A model generated the notes under the pieces. It saw only the letters and a program-made list of their open reading frames with translations, made no database searches and was not told the DNA's origin. Positions 54,536 through 64,000 of a stretch of DNA of 64,000 bases are shown one piece after another (positions within the stretch are counted from its first letter, which is position 1; each line of letters begins with the position of its first letter). A program made the translations under genes and the position numbers. The DNA comes from Rotaria socialis (Eukaryota > Rotifera > Eurotatoria > Philodinida > Philodinidae), in assembly GCA_905331475.1 (NCBI GenBank), contig CAJNYU010000032.1:181083-245082 (forward strand), given 5' to 3'.

Positions 54536-55793
54536 TTAAGCAAAATGTCCAAGACCACTTTGTCGAAGTATATTCATTGCCTGAGGACTACTACCATCTA
54601 AAACTCCAGTATGATTAAAATTATTTCCGTAGTTTGTTGCCATTGGTTGCGCTTGATAATCTCCATAAGATTGCCCACCATAATTTTGACCACTCTGTTG
54701 AGTCCATTGTTGAAATTCTTGTCGACTGATTGAACCATCACGATTAGTATCAACTTGATTGAATATTGCTTTGGCAACATCAAATTGGGATCCACCTCCA
54801 CCAGCAGCACCACCTGCCGATTGTGCAGCACTGAAATCATCGGGTAATTCCATACCAACATTGTATGCTTCAATTGCTCCGTAATCAATATTTAAAGCAA
54901 CATCTTTAAAATCATCCGCACCAAATATTTGAGGAATACTTGACTGTGCTGGATTTTGATATACAAATCTTAGGATATACAAAAGTTATGTGTTTGCTTT
55001 TTAAATTTGGTTGTAAAAATTTACTGTGCTTGTTGTTGTTGTTGTTGTTGTTGTTGGTAATGAAATTGTCCACTAGTTTGTTGTTGATATTGAGGTCTTT
55101 GTTGGTTTGCTCCACTGTTTAGATTCGTACTGGTTTGATAGGTCGGTACAGTTCTAGTATTACTAACTTGACTTTGTTGCTGAGAGAAAACACTACCTGG
55201 ACTTGACAATGAACCATCAGTATAGGATGAAGTTGAGCCACCTAAAAAAAAGAAAAAAATTTTGATAAAACAATTTCTATATATAATACAGTCTATCGAG
55301 AAATTCGTTCTTAATTACTATAAGGGCTAACATCAGGTGGAACTGGACGCTGTTGAGATTGTTGTTGTGCTGATTTAACATCGATGTGAATGGGCTTGTT
55401 GACAGCAGTCGACGTATTGTCTGATACTTTTGCTTCAGGTGGAAGATTGCTAGCTACTTGTTTTTGTTGTGAATTAGTTGCAGTAGGCTGAACAGTAGAA
55501 GACTTTTTAGTACTTCTGCTGTCTCCTGATTGAATACTAGCTGCATCGAATGATTTTTGAGTAGAATGTGCTGATCTGTGACTAGTCGCCGATGAACCAC
55601 TACGCACTGTGATTGTCTCAGTACCTGTATTACTAACAGTACTTTTCGCCGCCGACCCTTCACGCTGGAAGGTGCCCGTATTTTTCACATCTTTTGATTT
55701 TTCTGAAGCATCTCGAAAGCGTGATGATACTTCATCGTCCGACGATTTCGATGATCCTGATGATGATGTTGATTCACGACGAACTGACGACAT
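54536..55793 (-). CDS. Ser/Gln-rich protein with one EF-hand
   Basis: Three exons from 55793 downwards (55319-55793, 55025-55241, 54536-54968) give 374 residues in frame. Residues 1-160 are Ser/Thr/Lys-rich and probably disordered (MSSVRRESTSSSGSSKSSDD). Residues 160-235 are Gln/Ser/Thr-rich, with a nine-Gln run encoded by a CAA repeat. The C-terminal part has an acidic segment (FGADDFKDVALNIDYGAIEA), a Gly/Ala linker, and one canonical EF-hand, FDVAKAIFNQVDTNRDGSIS followed by RQEFQQW; the loop has D, N, D, G, I and E at the expected positions. The protein ends in a Gly/Tyr/Gln-rich tail (SGLGHFA). Calcium binding is likely; the partner is unknown. Single EF-hands with a disordered front half recall structural or cytoskeletal proteins, but I cannot name a family. 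Confidence 0.8.
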
Positions 55794-56820
55794 TACTTAA
55801 AAGAATAATAGTGTTTCAACAGGGCAAATGCTTCGTATTCTATTCGCAAGGTCGAATCAATGCTTAAATAGTATCACTTACTATTGTGGCTGAGACAAGG
55901 AGACGAAAAAAGAAACGAGGGTGTACTTGTGGGCTATATGATTATTGGAAACCAACCAAGTGTAACGACGAACAAGAGCAAAATAAAGATAGTATATAAA
56001 AAAAAAGACCAAGCAATATACATATTTTTATCAGCCAACATATACCTGCATTTTAAATTGCACATTAATTTAAACATTTTTGTCTGCATGAAATTGATAT
56101 AATTAGAAAAATGATTTGCAACGCACCCTCTGGCTTTTTTCTTTTACTTTCTTATTTTTAGCTTAGATTGTGAAGTAAAAGGTATGCGTCTTTTCCTATA
56201 TAATATGTATCGCTAGATGTCACAAATATCCGCTCGGAGTAAATCTGTTCGTATATATGGCGTTATACTACGCAATTTGTAGGCTTCATTCTGATATCAA
56301 CATTCTTCCTTGTTGACTGATAAATATATATACACATAAACGCACGTAGTAGTGCACATGACTATAATGTTATTTATTCATCCATCCATCTTTCACCATT
56401 TTTAGTCCATGTAGGTATATCCGACTCATGCTTTCATCGTTCTATTGATTAATATACTTAACAGTAACATGTGTAAAACGCAATGCAGTACTTCTACTTT
56501 TCTGCATGGCAACTGCTGAAAGAGTTTGCATTCTTTTTATCCTGTTCCTTTTTGTCGACTCTTATTTAGATGAAAAAACACAATTTTCTCTCATGAATTG
56601 TTGAGATGATATTAATAGATGTACTTTTTCTCGCGCAATGACTCATACCACAAACTGTTATCTTATTCTGACGAAAGTAAGAATAACAGTCTAGTTAAAT
56701 ATTTTTATTTTTTTCACAACTACTCTCTTATTTAGCAGAATTTTATTTCACTATTTGTTTCAGTTATTATTTCAGATACTTCAAAGTTACATTGATATTT
56801 TTGTTATTCACACAATAAAA
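55794..56820. other. Divergent intergenic region
   Basis: Lies between the 5' ends of the EF-hand gene (-) and the sialomucin gene (+), so it should contain both promoters. TTATTTCAG at about 56769-56777 could be a leader acceptor for the gene at 56821. No coding region is supported. Confidence 0.5.
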
Positions 56821-57750
56821 ATGAAAACTCAACACTTATTAATTGGTTTATTTACCATCATTTTATTAGGTAAAGTGGTCATTTTCATGATTTCAATTGA
56901 TTTTTCTAACTAACAACATCATACTATGATATTTTCTATATTTATGATACTCTTTTCTTCTTCTTTTATCTGACATCATTAAGCAAATGCTTCTTCTTTT
57001 CTATAGTCGTAAGAACATATAGTCGCGGTCCAATAAGCCACGGATTAGTCCTACGAGATGATGATGATCAATCTTCGCTCATAAATACTTCGGGTCCATT
57101 GACAGCTGACAATGACACTACTACTGCTACCCGTATTACTAGTACAGCAACGCCAGTATCAACGAGTAAAAACTAATCCAGCTAAAAATGTTAAGCCTGC
57201 TCGCTATTTGTGGTTAACTGATTCGATTTTCTATTTAATTAATTGCTTCATTATTTCATCGAATAATGAATTCAATTTTGATTTATTTCCTATTCAGGTA
57301 GTGCCACATCTGATAGTTCAACAACAGCAACAACAACCAGTGTGACTACCGCCACAACAGCAACAACAACCAGTGGGACTACAGCCACAGCAGATACAAC
57401 AACAACATCAGTCACGACAAAGCTACCAGACACAACAACAACTCAAACCGCAACATCAACTGCAACAACAGAATTGCCAACTGCAAATACAACAGCAGTG
57501 ACCACAGGCACAACATCCGCAGCTACCACTACAACTCCATCGAAGACGACAACAACCGCAGCGCCGGGTTTGATAAGATTTATTTTATCTTTGTCAAAAT
57601 ATTAATATTCAATATCTCTTAGGTCGTAAATTCGATGGTCTGTCATTTATGGGTGGAATAATTCTTGCAGTTGGTGTCGGTGCACTCGCTTATCTAGTCG
57701 TACGTTATTTACGGCGCACTAATCGATTACGATATGGAACCCTAGCCTAA
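56821..57750 (+). CDS. CD164-like: CD164/endolyn-like sialomucin
   Basis: Four exons (56821-56869, 57007-57165, 57298-57567, 57623-57750) give 201 residues, all phase 1. It has a signal peptide (MKTQHLLIGLFTIILL), a short luminal part (SRGPISHGLVLRDDDD), then about 110 residues dominated by Thr/Ser/Ala (mucin-type O-glycosylation). Next comes FDGLSFMGGIILAVGVGALA, a transmembrane helix, and the tail RYLRRTNRLRYGTLA. The juxtamembrane FDxxSFxGGIxL and a C-terminal tyrosine sorting signal (YGTL here, YHTL in vertebrates) are the hallmarks of CD164/endolyn. The protein probably cycles between plasma membrane and lysosomes. The mucin part is encoded by ACA/ACC-rich repeats that change quickly. 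The match rests on the last 40 residues, which is where the family is conserved. Confidence 0.83.
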
Positions 57751-58543
57751 ATATAAATTCCTATTTCAATGATTGAATTGAACGAATATTTATCAGCATT
57801 TTTTTCCTTCACGTAGAAGGGAATACGTTCTATTGATTGATGTTTTGTTTTCCTTTTTTATGCTACTTTACGTGTCAATATATGCCTACAAAACAAGTTG
57901 ATATTGTGCGCGTGACTACTTTGTTCTCTCGTTGATTCTTTTTCTTGTTGATGTTATTCAAGAGATTGCTGCTATGCCAAATAAATGGAAAGCATTTCTG
58001 CAAGAATGATGATAATAATATACTTTATCTCGCTAATATTATATTTTTTTTTCTTTTCTTTTTTCAACGATAAAAATATAATTGTATGGTGTGCATTTGC
58101 TTATTTTTTCGATACTTATGTAATTTTATAACCTATTTTCGTTTTTTCATTTGTTTTTTCTTTTAATAATACCTATGTCATGAATATGTAATTAAGAATG
58201 TCGATCAACAAAAAAGAAAAAGAAATCATTCGTTATATGTGAAGTTTCTATTTCGTTGTTCAAAAAAAAATCATATTTGAGCAAAAGTACTTGAATATCA
58301 GAATTAGCTGCGAAATGGAATAAGTATATTATTTCAGTCCTTTTCAAAATCATTCTGTTTCACTCCCTCACTCTCTCTCTCTCTCGTTTGCTTATTCAAA
58401 AAAAAGGTTAAGTATATAAACTATGTTTATTATTCTTTCGATAACTCTGTGATACTCGTTTTCTTTCTGTGTTGATAGAATACTCAATGCTAACTCGTGC
58501 ATTTAATTGATTATGTATAATGCATGAATCGCGTGCATCTTTG
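57751..58543. other. 3' flank of the sialomucin gene
   Basis: A+T-rich with a CT dinucleotide run at 58370-58385. No coding region is supported. Confidence 0.5.
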
Positions 58544-58908
58544 AAAGGTTTGATCTCTGCTTGAATTCATGTCTTTATCGATTTACCCATCGTCCTTGAT
58601 TGAAGGTGGCCTCATGCGGATAGACTGATGACGTCCAACAAGAAAACTAAAGTTGATTTATTAAAATCGTTAACTCAATCAAAATTTATCATTCATTGGA
58701 GTAAAAAGATATGAGTCATAGAACAAGGTGTTAATGAAGAATACAAATTTAATTAAATATCTAGATATTGTTCAGTGTTAAAGACGAAATGAAGTGTCAA
58801 TAGGAAAATGAGATAGTCCCTGAAGTATAAACGAGATGTGAATACGTTGTGCATCTGTACATTACGCTTCATTTATCATATCATTTGCTGACATATACTA
58901 GTAACTAG
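58544..58908. repeat. Diverged non-coding direct repeat, copy A
   Basis: Starts AAGGTTTGATCTCTGCTTGA and shares ordered blocks with copy B at 59691 in the same orientation: TCATGTC, CCCATCGTC/GCGCATCGTC, TTGATTGAAG, AACAAGGTGT, GTCCCTGAAG, CATCTGT and ACGCTTCATT. Copies differ by many substitutions and indels but keep order and spacing, so the duplication is old. Neither copy has a convincing reading frame; a non-coding RNA or regulatory block is possible. Confidence 0.55.
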
Positions 58909-59690
58909 GCTATAAGAATGCATTATAAGACTATCGGGACTCATTACGTTTATATTAATGATTGGATTCTGCTGGACTTTTGTACTTTAAATTTCGGGCA
59001 AGATAAGCAGCTCCAAAGTGTCATCACTTATATCCACGTTGGCCTTAAGTGCTCTCTTTTCATGAAAAGATTTGTAAAAATAATTCCAACAGAAAAACAA
59101 ATCCTAAAAGTTATTTATCATAAGTCTATTCAAACGAAAAAGAGATTTCTATTAATGCAAAAGTTAATATTTATCATAGAATTTTCGTCTTCAGTAAATG
59201 TATATTATCCTTTTTTAGATTAAGGTAAAAAATTAGTTAAATACGTAAATCGGATTCTGTTTTCCGCTGTTTTTTTTAGAGATTTTTGAGGCAAATGCTC
59301 TGACCATACGAATTGATTTTAATTTTGTCCTATTCTAAAATGAAATTCTAATACAATATTATGTCACGAGAATACAAAACAGCATCTATATAAAAATAAA
59401 CTTTAAATGATTGGGTGAGCGTTCAAAAAAACATTTCTCTATCAGAAAAAGCAAACATGTTAATTATTTTTTCTTTCTTGAAAAACTTGTTGATTTTTGT
59501 TGCTCACTTGAACAACATCTCAAGTGTGTATGTTCTATCCAATATCAGAAGACTGACGGTGGTGATGATGATGATGATATAAAACAATTTGTCGTTTGTC
59601 AGGTTGTTCTCTTCTTTTTTCATCTCAACACTTCATGTCAATACATCCAGTCTCTCGATTAAGTACAATGAATGAACAACACACTTCTTT
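58909..59690. other. Spacer between repeat copies A and B
   Basis: The open frame 58918-59223 and that at 59411-59662 have no recognisable family, and the second includes a GATGAT microsatellite. Nothing else is seen. Confidence 0.45.
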
Positions 59691-60072
59691 AAAGTTTGAT
59701 CTCTGCTTGAAATCATGTCACCGGCGATATGCGCATCGTCTCTGATTGAAGCTGTCCACATGTCATCACATGGCGGCAATGTGAGCACATTCAAAAAGAA
59801 AAATAATACTAATTTATCAGAATCTCAGTCTTTTGCTTTTCTTTCATATTAATATTCGCTGTTCGATAGTGCCTTTTTGGAGACACAAAAATCTAGTTAA
59901 AGACAACAAGGTGTGGATGACAAACACTAAGTTAATTGGAATGAGGTGTTGGTGCGTTTGAAACCAAAATGAGTGCGAATAGAAGAATAATATTGTCCCT
60001 GAAGACTATTGTAATAGGTCATCTGTGCATCGTACGCTTCATTTTGCTTCGATATGGATACTAGCTAATAGA
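59691..60072. repeat. Diverged non-coding direct repeat, copy B
   Basis: Second copy of the unit at 58544, same strand, about 1.15 kb downstream, starting AAAGTTTGATCTCTGCTTGA. It is followed at 60080-60093 by a pyrimidine tract and CAG that could be a splice acceptor (TTTCTTTCTGTGTGCAG), but no exon beyond it was recognised. Confidence 0.55.
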
Positions 60073-61928
60073 TCATTTTCTTTCTGTGTGCAGGTAAACG
60101 TGCCAATAAAAACTGCAAAGATGTTAAGATTCTCTTTCAAGAAAATCTTCCAGAGAAATTGATTTTTCCGCTGGTGAAAAACTGAAACTGTTATTCTTGG
60201 AAATGCACAATCCACTCGTGTCGATGTTGAATGTAATAGAAGTTTTCCGAGGACTGATACACCAGCATCATTCGAACTGTTCTCTGAAGCGTAGTGGGAA
60301 ATTTGTTTCAGTTTTTATTTGAACATGGTCAATTATTCAAATCTCAATTCCGATTTGACAAAAAAAAAAGGTAAATACTGCTATTCTAAATACTAGCTAT
60401 CAATCTTGTTGATTATGTAAACTAATCGATTTTGTCTCAGTAACTGATCAAAATATGCACCTGCATGTATACATTTCTCATCGTTGATCAATTGTGAATG
60501 TGAACATAGACATTCCACGTTGATCTGATTCTATTGTAATATCATTATTTCTAATCGTTTATCAAACAAAATCCTTTCAGTTTTCTTTTTTTCTCTCTTC
60601 ATTATTATTCGAAACGAGCCGATCATAATCATCATCATTTGCATTCGTTCTCCTATGGCATGTGTCGAACAAGAATTGCAAAAAAACAAAATGTGATGAA
60701 TAGAATGAATAAAAGTCAATGATTTCCCACTGTGCTATAACACGCGACAATATAATCGAAGAAGCAAAGCGAATTAGAAAGAGAGACAGAGAGACAAATG
60801 TTTGATGAGTATTCAATTGACTACCGTAGACCTTCACATCTGTGCATATCATAGAAAAAAAGCATACTTGTCTAGTTCGGCAACAGCCGTGTTCACTAAC
60901 AAGGCAAAAAGAAAAATATTCATAACGTTTTGTAAATGCTGATTAATGATAAAATTTAAGTTCATTGTCCAATGAACTTCATGATAAAGTAGAAATTAAA
61001 ACGATGCAATCAAGAAAACAAGAAAAAAAAGAAGATTTATGAATTTTATAATTCAAACATGATTAATTGAGATATTCATAATGACAATTAGAAGTTAATG
61101 TGTCAAAACAAATTGAGTGCGTTCATACGGATAAATATGAATTTATCATAGTTTAATTCAAACAGTAGAAAACTTAAATTATTCATGAGAAAATTCACTT
61201 AAGTTAGCCTATTAAAAATAAACATTATGTGTTTTACTAATAGTTCTTCAAATTTAATCTAATTATTATCCTTCCATCCAAAAACTGTAAACAATATGTT
61301 TTAAGATTCTCCGTCAGTTTTTCTTCAATACAAATTAGTTCACATTAATCGAAGAACAATCAATTTCAACGGTTTCGGAAACGACCAGAAAGACTTTCTG
61401 CTGACTTGATTCTTCTTATTATATTTTTTTTTTTGTCAAATTATCAAATCAAGACCACCCGATGATCCTTCTATGTACAAAAGAAGAAGAAAAGTGTCAC
61501 ATCAGTTTTATGATCAAGCGCTTCCTGTTATATTTTCGAGCATGTGTTGCTGTAATCGGAGATTTCAATACACATTCTCATGTTTCGCTTAATGATTGTC
61601 AATTGAACATGAGCGACAACTTTCTTTTTGTCACTGCACAGCAAGATGATGTTGATGATGATGATGACGAAGAGAAAAAAACGTAGCTGTTCAATTTATT
61701 TTCTTCTTCTCTCCACGATAAATATTGTTACTGTGATTGGACTATTTTCTATTCAATATATTGAATGATTGGTTTATTTATAGGAGAGTGAAAGTGAACA
61801 GAAATTGACAAATACGGAAAAAATATGTTGACAGATTGTCAACGGGTTTCGAACTGACATTTTATTCATATTCATTCAGTTGTAAAAGAACATCACGATA
61901 TAAATATATGTATTAAAACTTGAACGCT
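60073..61928. other. Upstream region of the bHLH gene
   Basis: No gene is supported. The frame at 61462-61686 ends in a GAT repeat and is unrecognised. Long non-coding DNA upstream of a developmental bHLH gene is a plausible place for enhancers, but none can be pointed to. Confidence 0.45.
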
Positions 61929-62681
61929 ATGGCATCAAATAGTGAAGAAGACGAACGTGAACTTAATGTATGTGATGATGATCATGATATGATTTCAAGT
62001 GAAACAAAAACTGAAGGTTCATCATTAATATTCGATCGTCATAATAAAGAAAATCGTCATGAATTACCTTCACTTTTTCCACCGATGAATTATCCGCATA
62101 TGCTTCCATTACTTCAACCTCCGATGAAATCCAATGGATTGTTTCTTCCTAGTTTCTTTCCTTATTCATCACTCACGCCGTCGACTACAGATCGAGCTTC
62201 ATCATCATCATCTTCATCAACAACAAGTCGTCGACGACATCGTAATTCATCGGCAACACTCAATGAAAGTGGTTCAATGGGTGATGATTTAACAGATTTA
62301 CGTTTGAAAATTAACTCACGTGAACGTCGACGCATGCATGATTTAAATTCAGCATTGGATAGTTTACGTGAAGTTATTCCCTATGCAAAGAATCCATCGG
62401 TACGTAAATTATCAAAAATGGCAACATTATTATTAGCAAGAAATTATATTATTATGTTAACAAAATCACTCGATGATATGAGACAGCATATAGCAACATG
62501 TTATCAAAATAAATCTGAACAAGATAAATCTCAAAGTGTATGTCCGAAAGCTCAACATAATTTACCGTGTTTTTGTTCAATTTGTTTAACATCAAATACG
62601 AATATTGAACAAGAACGCCAGCAAACATTTCCTTCGATCATATCATTTGTACCAACATTATCATCCAAAACAAAAAAATAA
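61929..62681 (+). CDS. OLIG-like: OLIG-family bHLH transcription factor
   Basis: Single-exon gene of 250 residues; OLIG genes are also intronless in their coding part. The ATG at 61929 ([14 protein letters not shown]) is the first in frame; a TTG nine bases before it is not needed. Residues 1-115 are acidic then Ser/Pro-rich. The bHLH at about 120-175 reads [40 protein letters not shown], then [26 protein letters not shown] is the E-box-contacting basic region, and KLSK[14 protein letters not shown] separates OLIG from the BHLHE22/23 (Beta3) group, which has LAKNYI. The C-terminal 75 residues contain a Cys-rich segment ([16 protein letters not shown]) that I do not know from the family. OLIG factors act in neural and glial or secretory cell fate; the role here is inferred by homology only. 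Confidence 0.93.
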   Translation: MASNSEEDERELNVCDDDHDMISSETKTEGSSLIFDRHNKENRHELPSLFPPMNYPHMLPLLQPPMKSNGLFLPSFFPYSSLTPSTTDRASSSSSSSTTSRRRHRNSSATLNESGSMGDDLTDLRLKINSRERRRMHDLNSALDSLREVIPYAKNPSVRKLSKMATLLLARNYIIMLTKSLDDMRQHIATCYQNKSEQDKSQSVCPKAQHNLPCFCSICLTSNTNIEQERQQTFPSIISFVPTLSSKTKK

Positions 62682-62932
62682 TTCTCGATTGTGTATCACT
62701 TTTATTTCATGTTTATTATGCAGCAAAAAAATATATAGAATTTATCTGACTAGCAACAGAATTTAGAAAAAAATAATAATAATAATTCAACCATAGAGTG
62801 CTTCTTTCGTCTTTTAATATAAGAAAATACAAAGTGTGTAATCTGTACAATATTAATCAATAAATCTGAACTTGTTTAAATATTTTTCTTTAACTTCATA
62901 ATGTTTAATATGCAAAAGAATTTTTGTTTTGT
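62682..62932. other. Short convergent spacer
   Basis: The 3' ends of the bHLH gene (+) and POLD1 (-) converge within 251 bp. AATAAATC at about 62860 may serve the + strand transcript. Confidence 0.5.
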
Positions 62933-63992
62933 TTACCAATTGAGAGGATCGACATTGAAACGTGAAATTAGACGATTTTGATCACCGAGATCTTTTTGAA
63001 CTTTACGACGCATATAAAATATTGAACAATCACGACTAAAAAACAGAGAGTTGAAATTGTATGCATGTTATAAACATATTATCAAGGCTTTCTACCGTTG
63101 GCTAGTTTATCTATTAGATTCGATTTTTTGTTTATTAATAGGTTGCAAGCGAATGTCCTACCGTCAACAGGGATGCCCCGACTGGGGGAAGGGGGTGATC
63201 GGGATGTAACCAAACCCCCAATGTTCGAAAAATTGTCTTCCATTGTGTTTTACAAAATAAAACTTATACTATCTTAAGCGTGATTTTGTAAGTTATTCTC
63301 CGTATTGGCAAATGTTGAACTCAAAAATCCAGAATTCAAATCTCAAAATCCTCAAAAAATCCAAAAAACTCTTGACAAATTCGAAAAAAATCCGGAAAAT
63401 TTCAGAAAAAAATTAGGTAAAATTGTGAAAATGCAGGAGTTTTCAAAATCGTGGAAGATCTGGCAACACTGGTTATTCCCCCTCAACATTTTTGGAAAGT
63501 AAGATTTTATAAGCTANNNNNNNNNNCCCCCCCCCCCCCCCCCCAAGTTTTGCTTTCTCGCGACACCCGTGACCCTAGCATTTTGAAGGAGAAAATTTTT
63601 CCACCTCCCAAAGTTGAAATGGTCGGGGCACTCGTGACAGCCAAGTTATACAAGTAGTTATTTTTATTTAAAATATTAGTCAAACTGTGTGACAGACGGA
63701 ATTTTCTAATGAAATTTTAGTTTACTGAATCTAACAGATTTTTCTTTTACTCCTATTGGATAATTTAGTAGCAAAATTAGTTGGATTTTTAGTGGTTCAA
63801 AATTTGATGTCATGAAATCTGCTTCCCAAAGAACTTACTTTGTGCAAAGAACATCTTCAAGTCGAGCACCTTGACACCGTTGACATTCTGTCCATAGACG
63901 AGTAAATTTTTCTTCTAATTCTTGTAGTGATTCAATTTCTTTTTGATAATAATCACCTTCTTTTTCTTTACAATATGAACATAGAGCAGTAC
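62933..63992 (-). CDS. POLD1: DNA polymerase delta catalytic subunit, C-terminal exons (partial)
   Basis: Two 3'-terminal exons of the gene are seen, 63839-63992 and 62933-63035; the remainder lies beyond the window end, where TTATAG|GT is the acceptor. The protein reads [15 protein letters not shown], then [40 protein letters not shown] and [20 protein letters not shown] before the stop. This matches the C-terminal domain of replicative Pol delta: CSYC is the second half of the CysA zinc site, and C-x2-C-x9-C-x4-C (CQRC...LCTNRDC) is the CysB site, which holds a 4Fe-4S cluster and binds the B subunit. All four CysB cysteines are intact. The last intron, 63036-63838, is 803 bp because a MITE with an assembly gap sits in it. 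Confidence 0.93.
63168..63636. mobile_element. hAT-like MITE in the last POLD1 intron
   Basis: The left end CAGGGATGCCCCGAC matches the complement of the right end (CACGAGTGCCCCGAC) at 12 of 15 positions. Flanks ACCGTCAA (63160-63167) and ACAGCCAA (63637-63644) agree at 6 of 8, a worn 8-bp duplication. Inside are G- and C-rich runs and a gap of ten N (63517-63526) before a run of about 18 C, so its true length is unknown. The CAGGG terminus and the C run resemble the MITE at 29325. No coding capacity. Confidence 0.6.
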
Positions 63993-64000
63993 CTATAATA

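Overview
The window looks like nuclear DNA of a bdelloid rotifer (Adineta/Rotaria type; genus not resolved). It is A+T rich. Genes are built from short exons with mostly 45-100 bp GT-AG introns that keep reading phase at every junction worked out here. It also carries a one-exon seven-helix receptor of a style I recall as expanded in bdelloids. There are no operon-like bacterial features, no CRISPR array, no recognisable tRNA or rRNA, and no retroelement that I can see.

Layout. 1.3-15.1 kb (+): one long PKA catalytic-subunit gene with three well supported alternative first exons (1328, 6279, 10131) feeding a common kinase body at 12553-15127. 15-21 kb: gene-poor DNA holding a 630-bp hAT-like MITE with a perfect 8-bp target duplication, and a second inverted-repeat unit. 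21.0-22.0 kb (+): a SAMD3-like C-terminal-domain protein. 23.0-25.3 kb (-): SMAP-type ArfGAP. 27.0-33.4 kb (+): a two-pore K+ channel with three short alternative first exons upstream of the main body. 33.6-35.4 kb (+): METTL22-like methyltransferase, overlapping tail to tail with an unknown 165-aa gene (-). 35.9-38.3 kb (+): secreted glycoside-hydrolase-like protein. 39.5-41.1 kb (-) and 45.5-47.2 kb (+): two Neuralized-type NHR-NHR-RING genes, head to head around 4.4 kb that holds a 307-bp palindromic MITE and a pipsqueak-like HTH fragment. 48.6-49.6 kb (+): GPCR. 51.3-54.0 kb (+): LRR transmembrane protein. 54.5-55.8 kb (-): Gln/Ser-rich single-EF-hand protein. 56.8-57.8 kb (+): CD164/endolyn-like sialomucin. 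58.5-60.1 kb: an old non-coding direct duplication. 61.9-62.7 kb (+): OLIG-family bHLH factor. 62.9-64.0 kb (-): the 3' end of DNA polymerase delta (POLD1), whose last intron carries a MITE and an assembly gap.

How the parts relate. No physical pathway cluster is evident; these look like ordinary metazoan signalling, trafficking and replication genes. The most interesting signal is transcript architecture. Both the PKA gene and the K2P gene have several upstream mini first exons, all ending in the same codon phase and each encoding a different N-terminus. This implies several promoters and N-terminal isoform choice (myristoylated versus basic/Ser-rich for PKA).

Limits. Exon joins were done by eye from frame, splice signals and remembered family sequences. 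No similarity search or RNA data was available.
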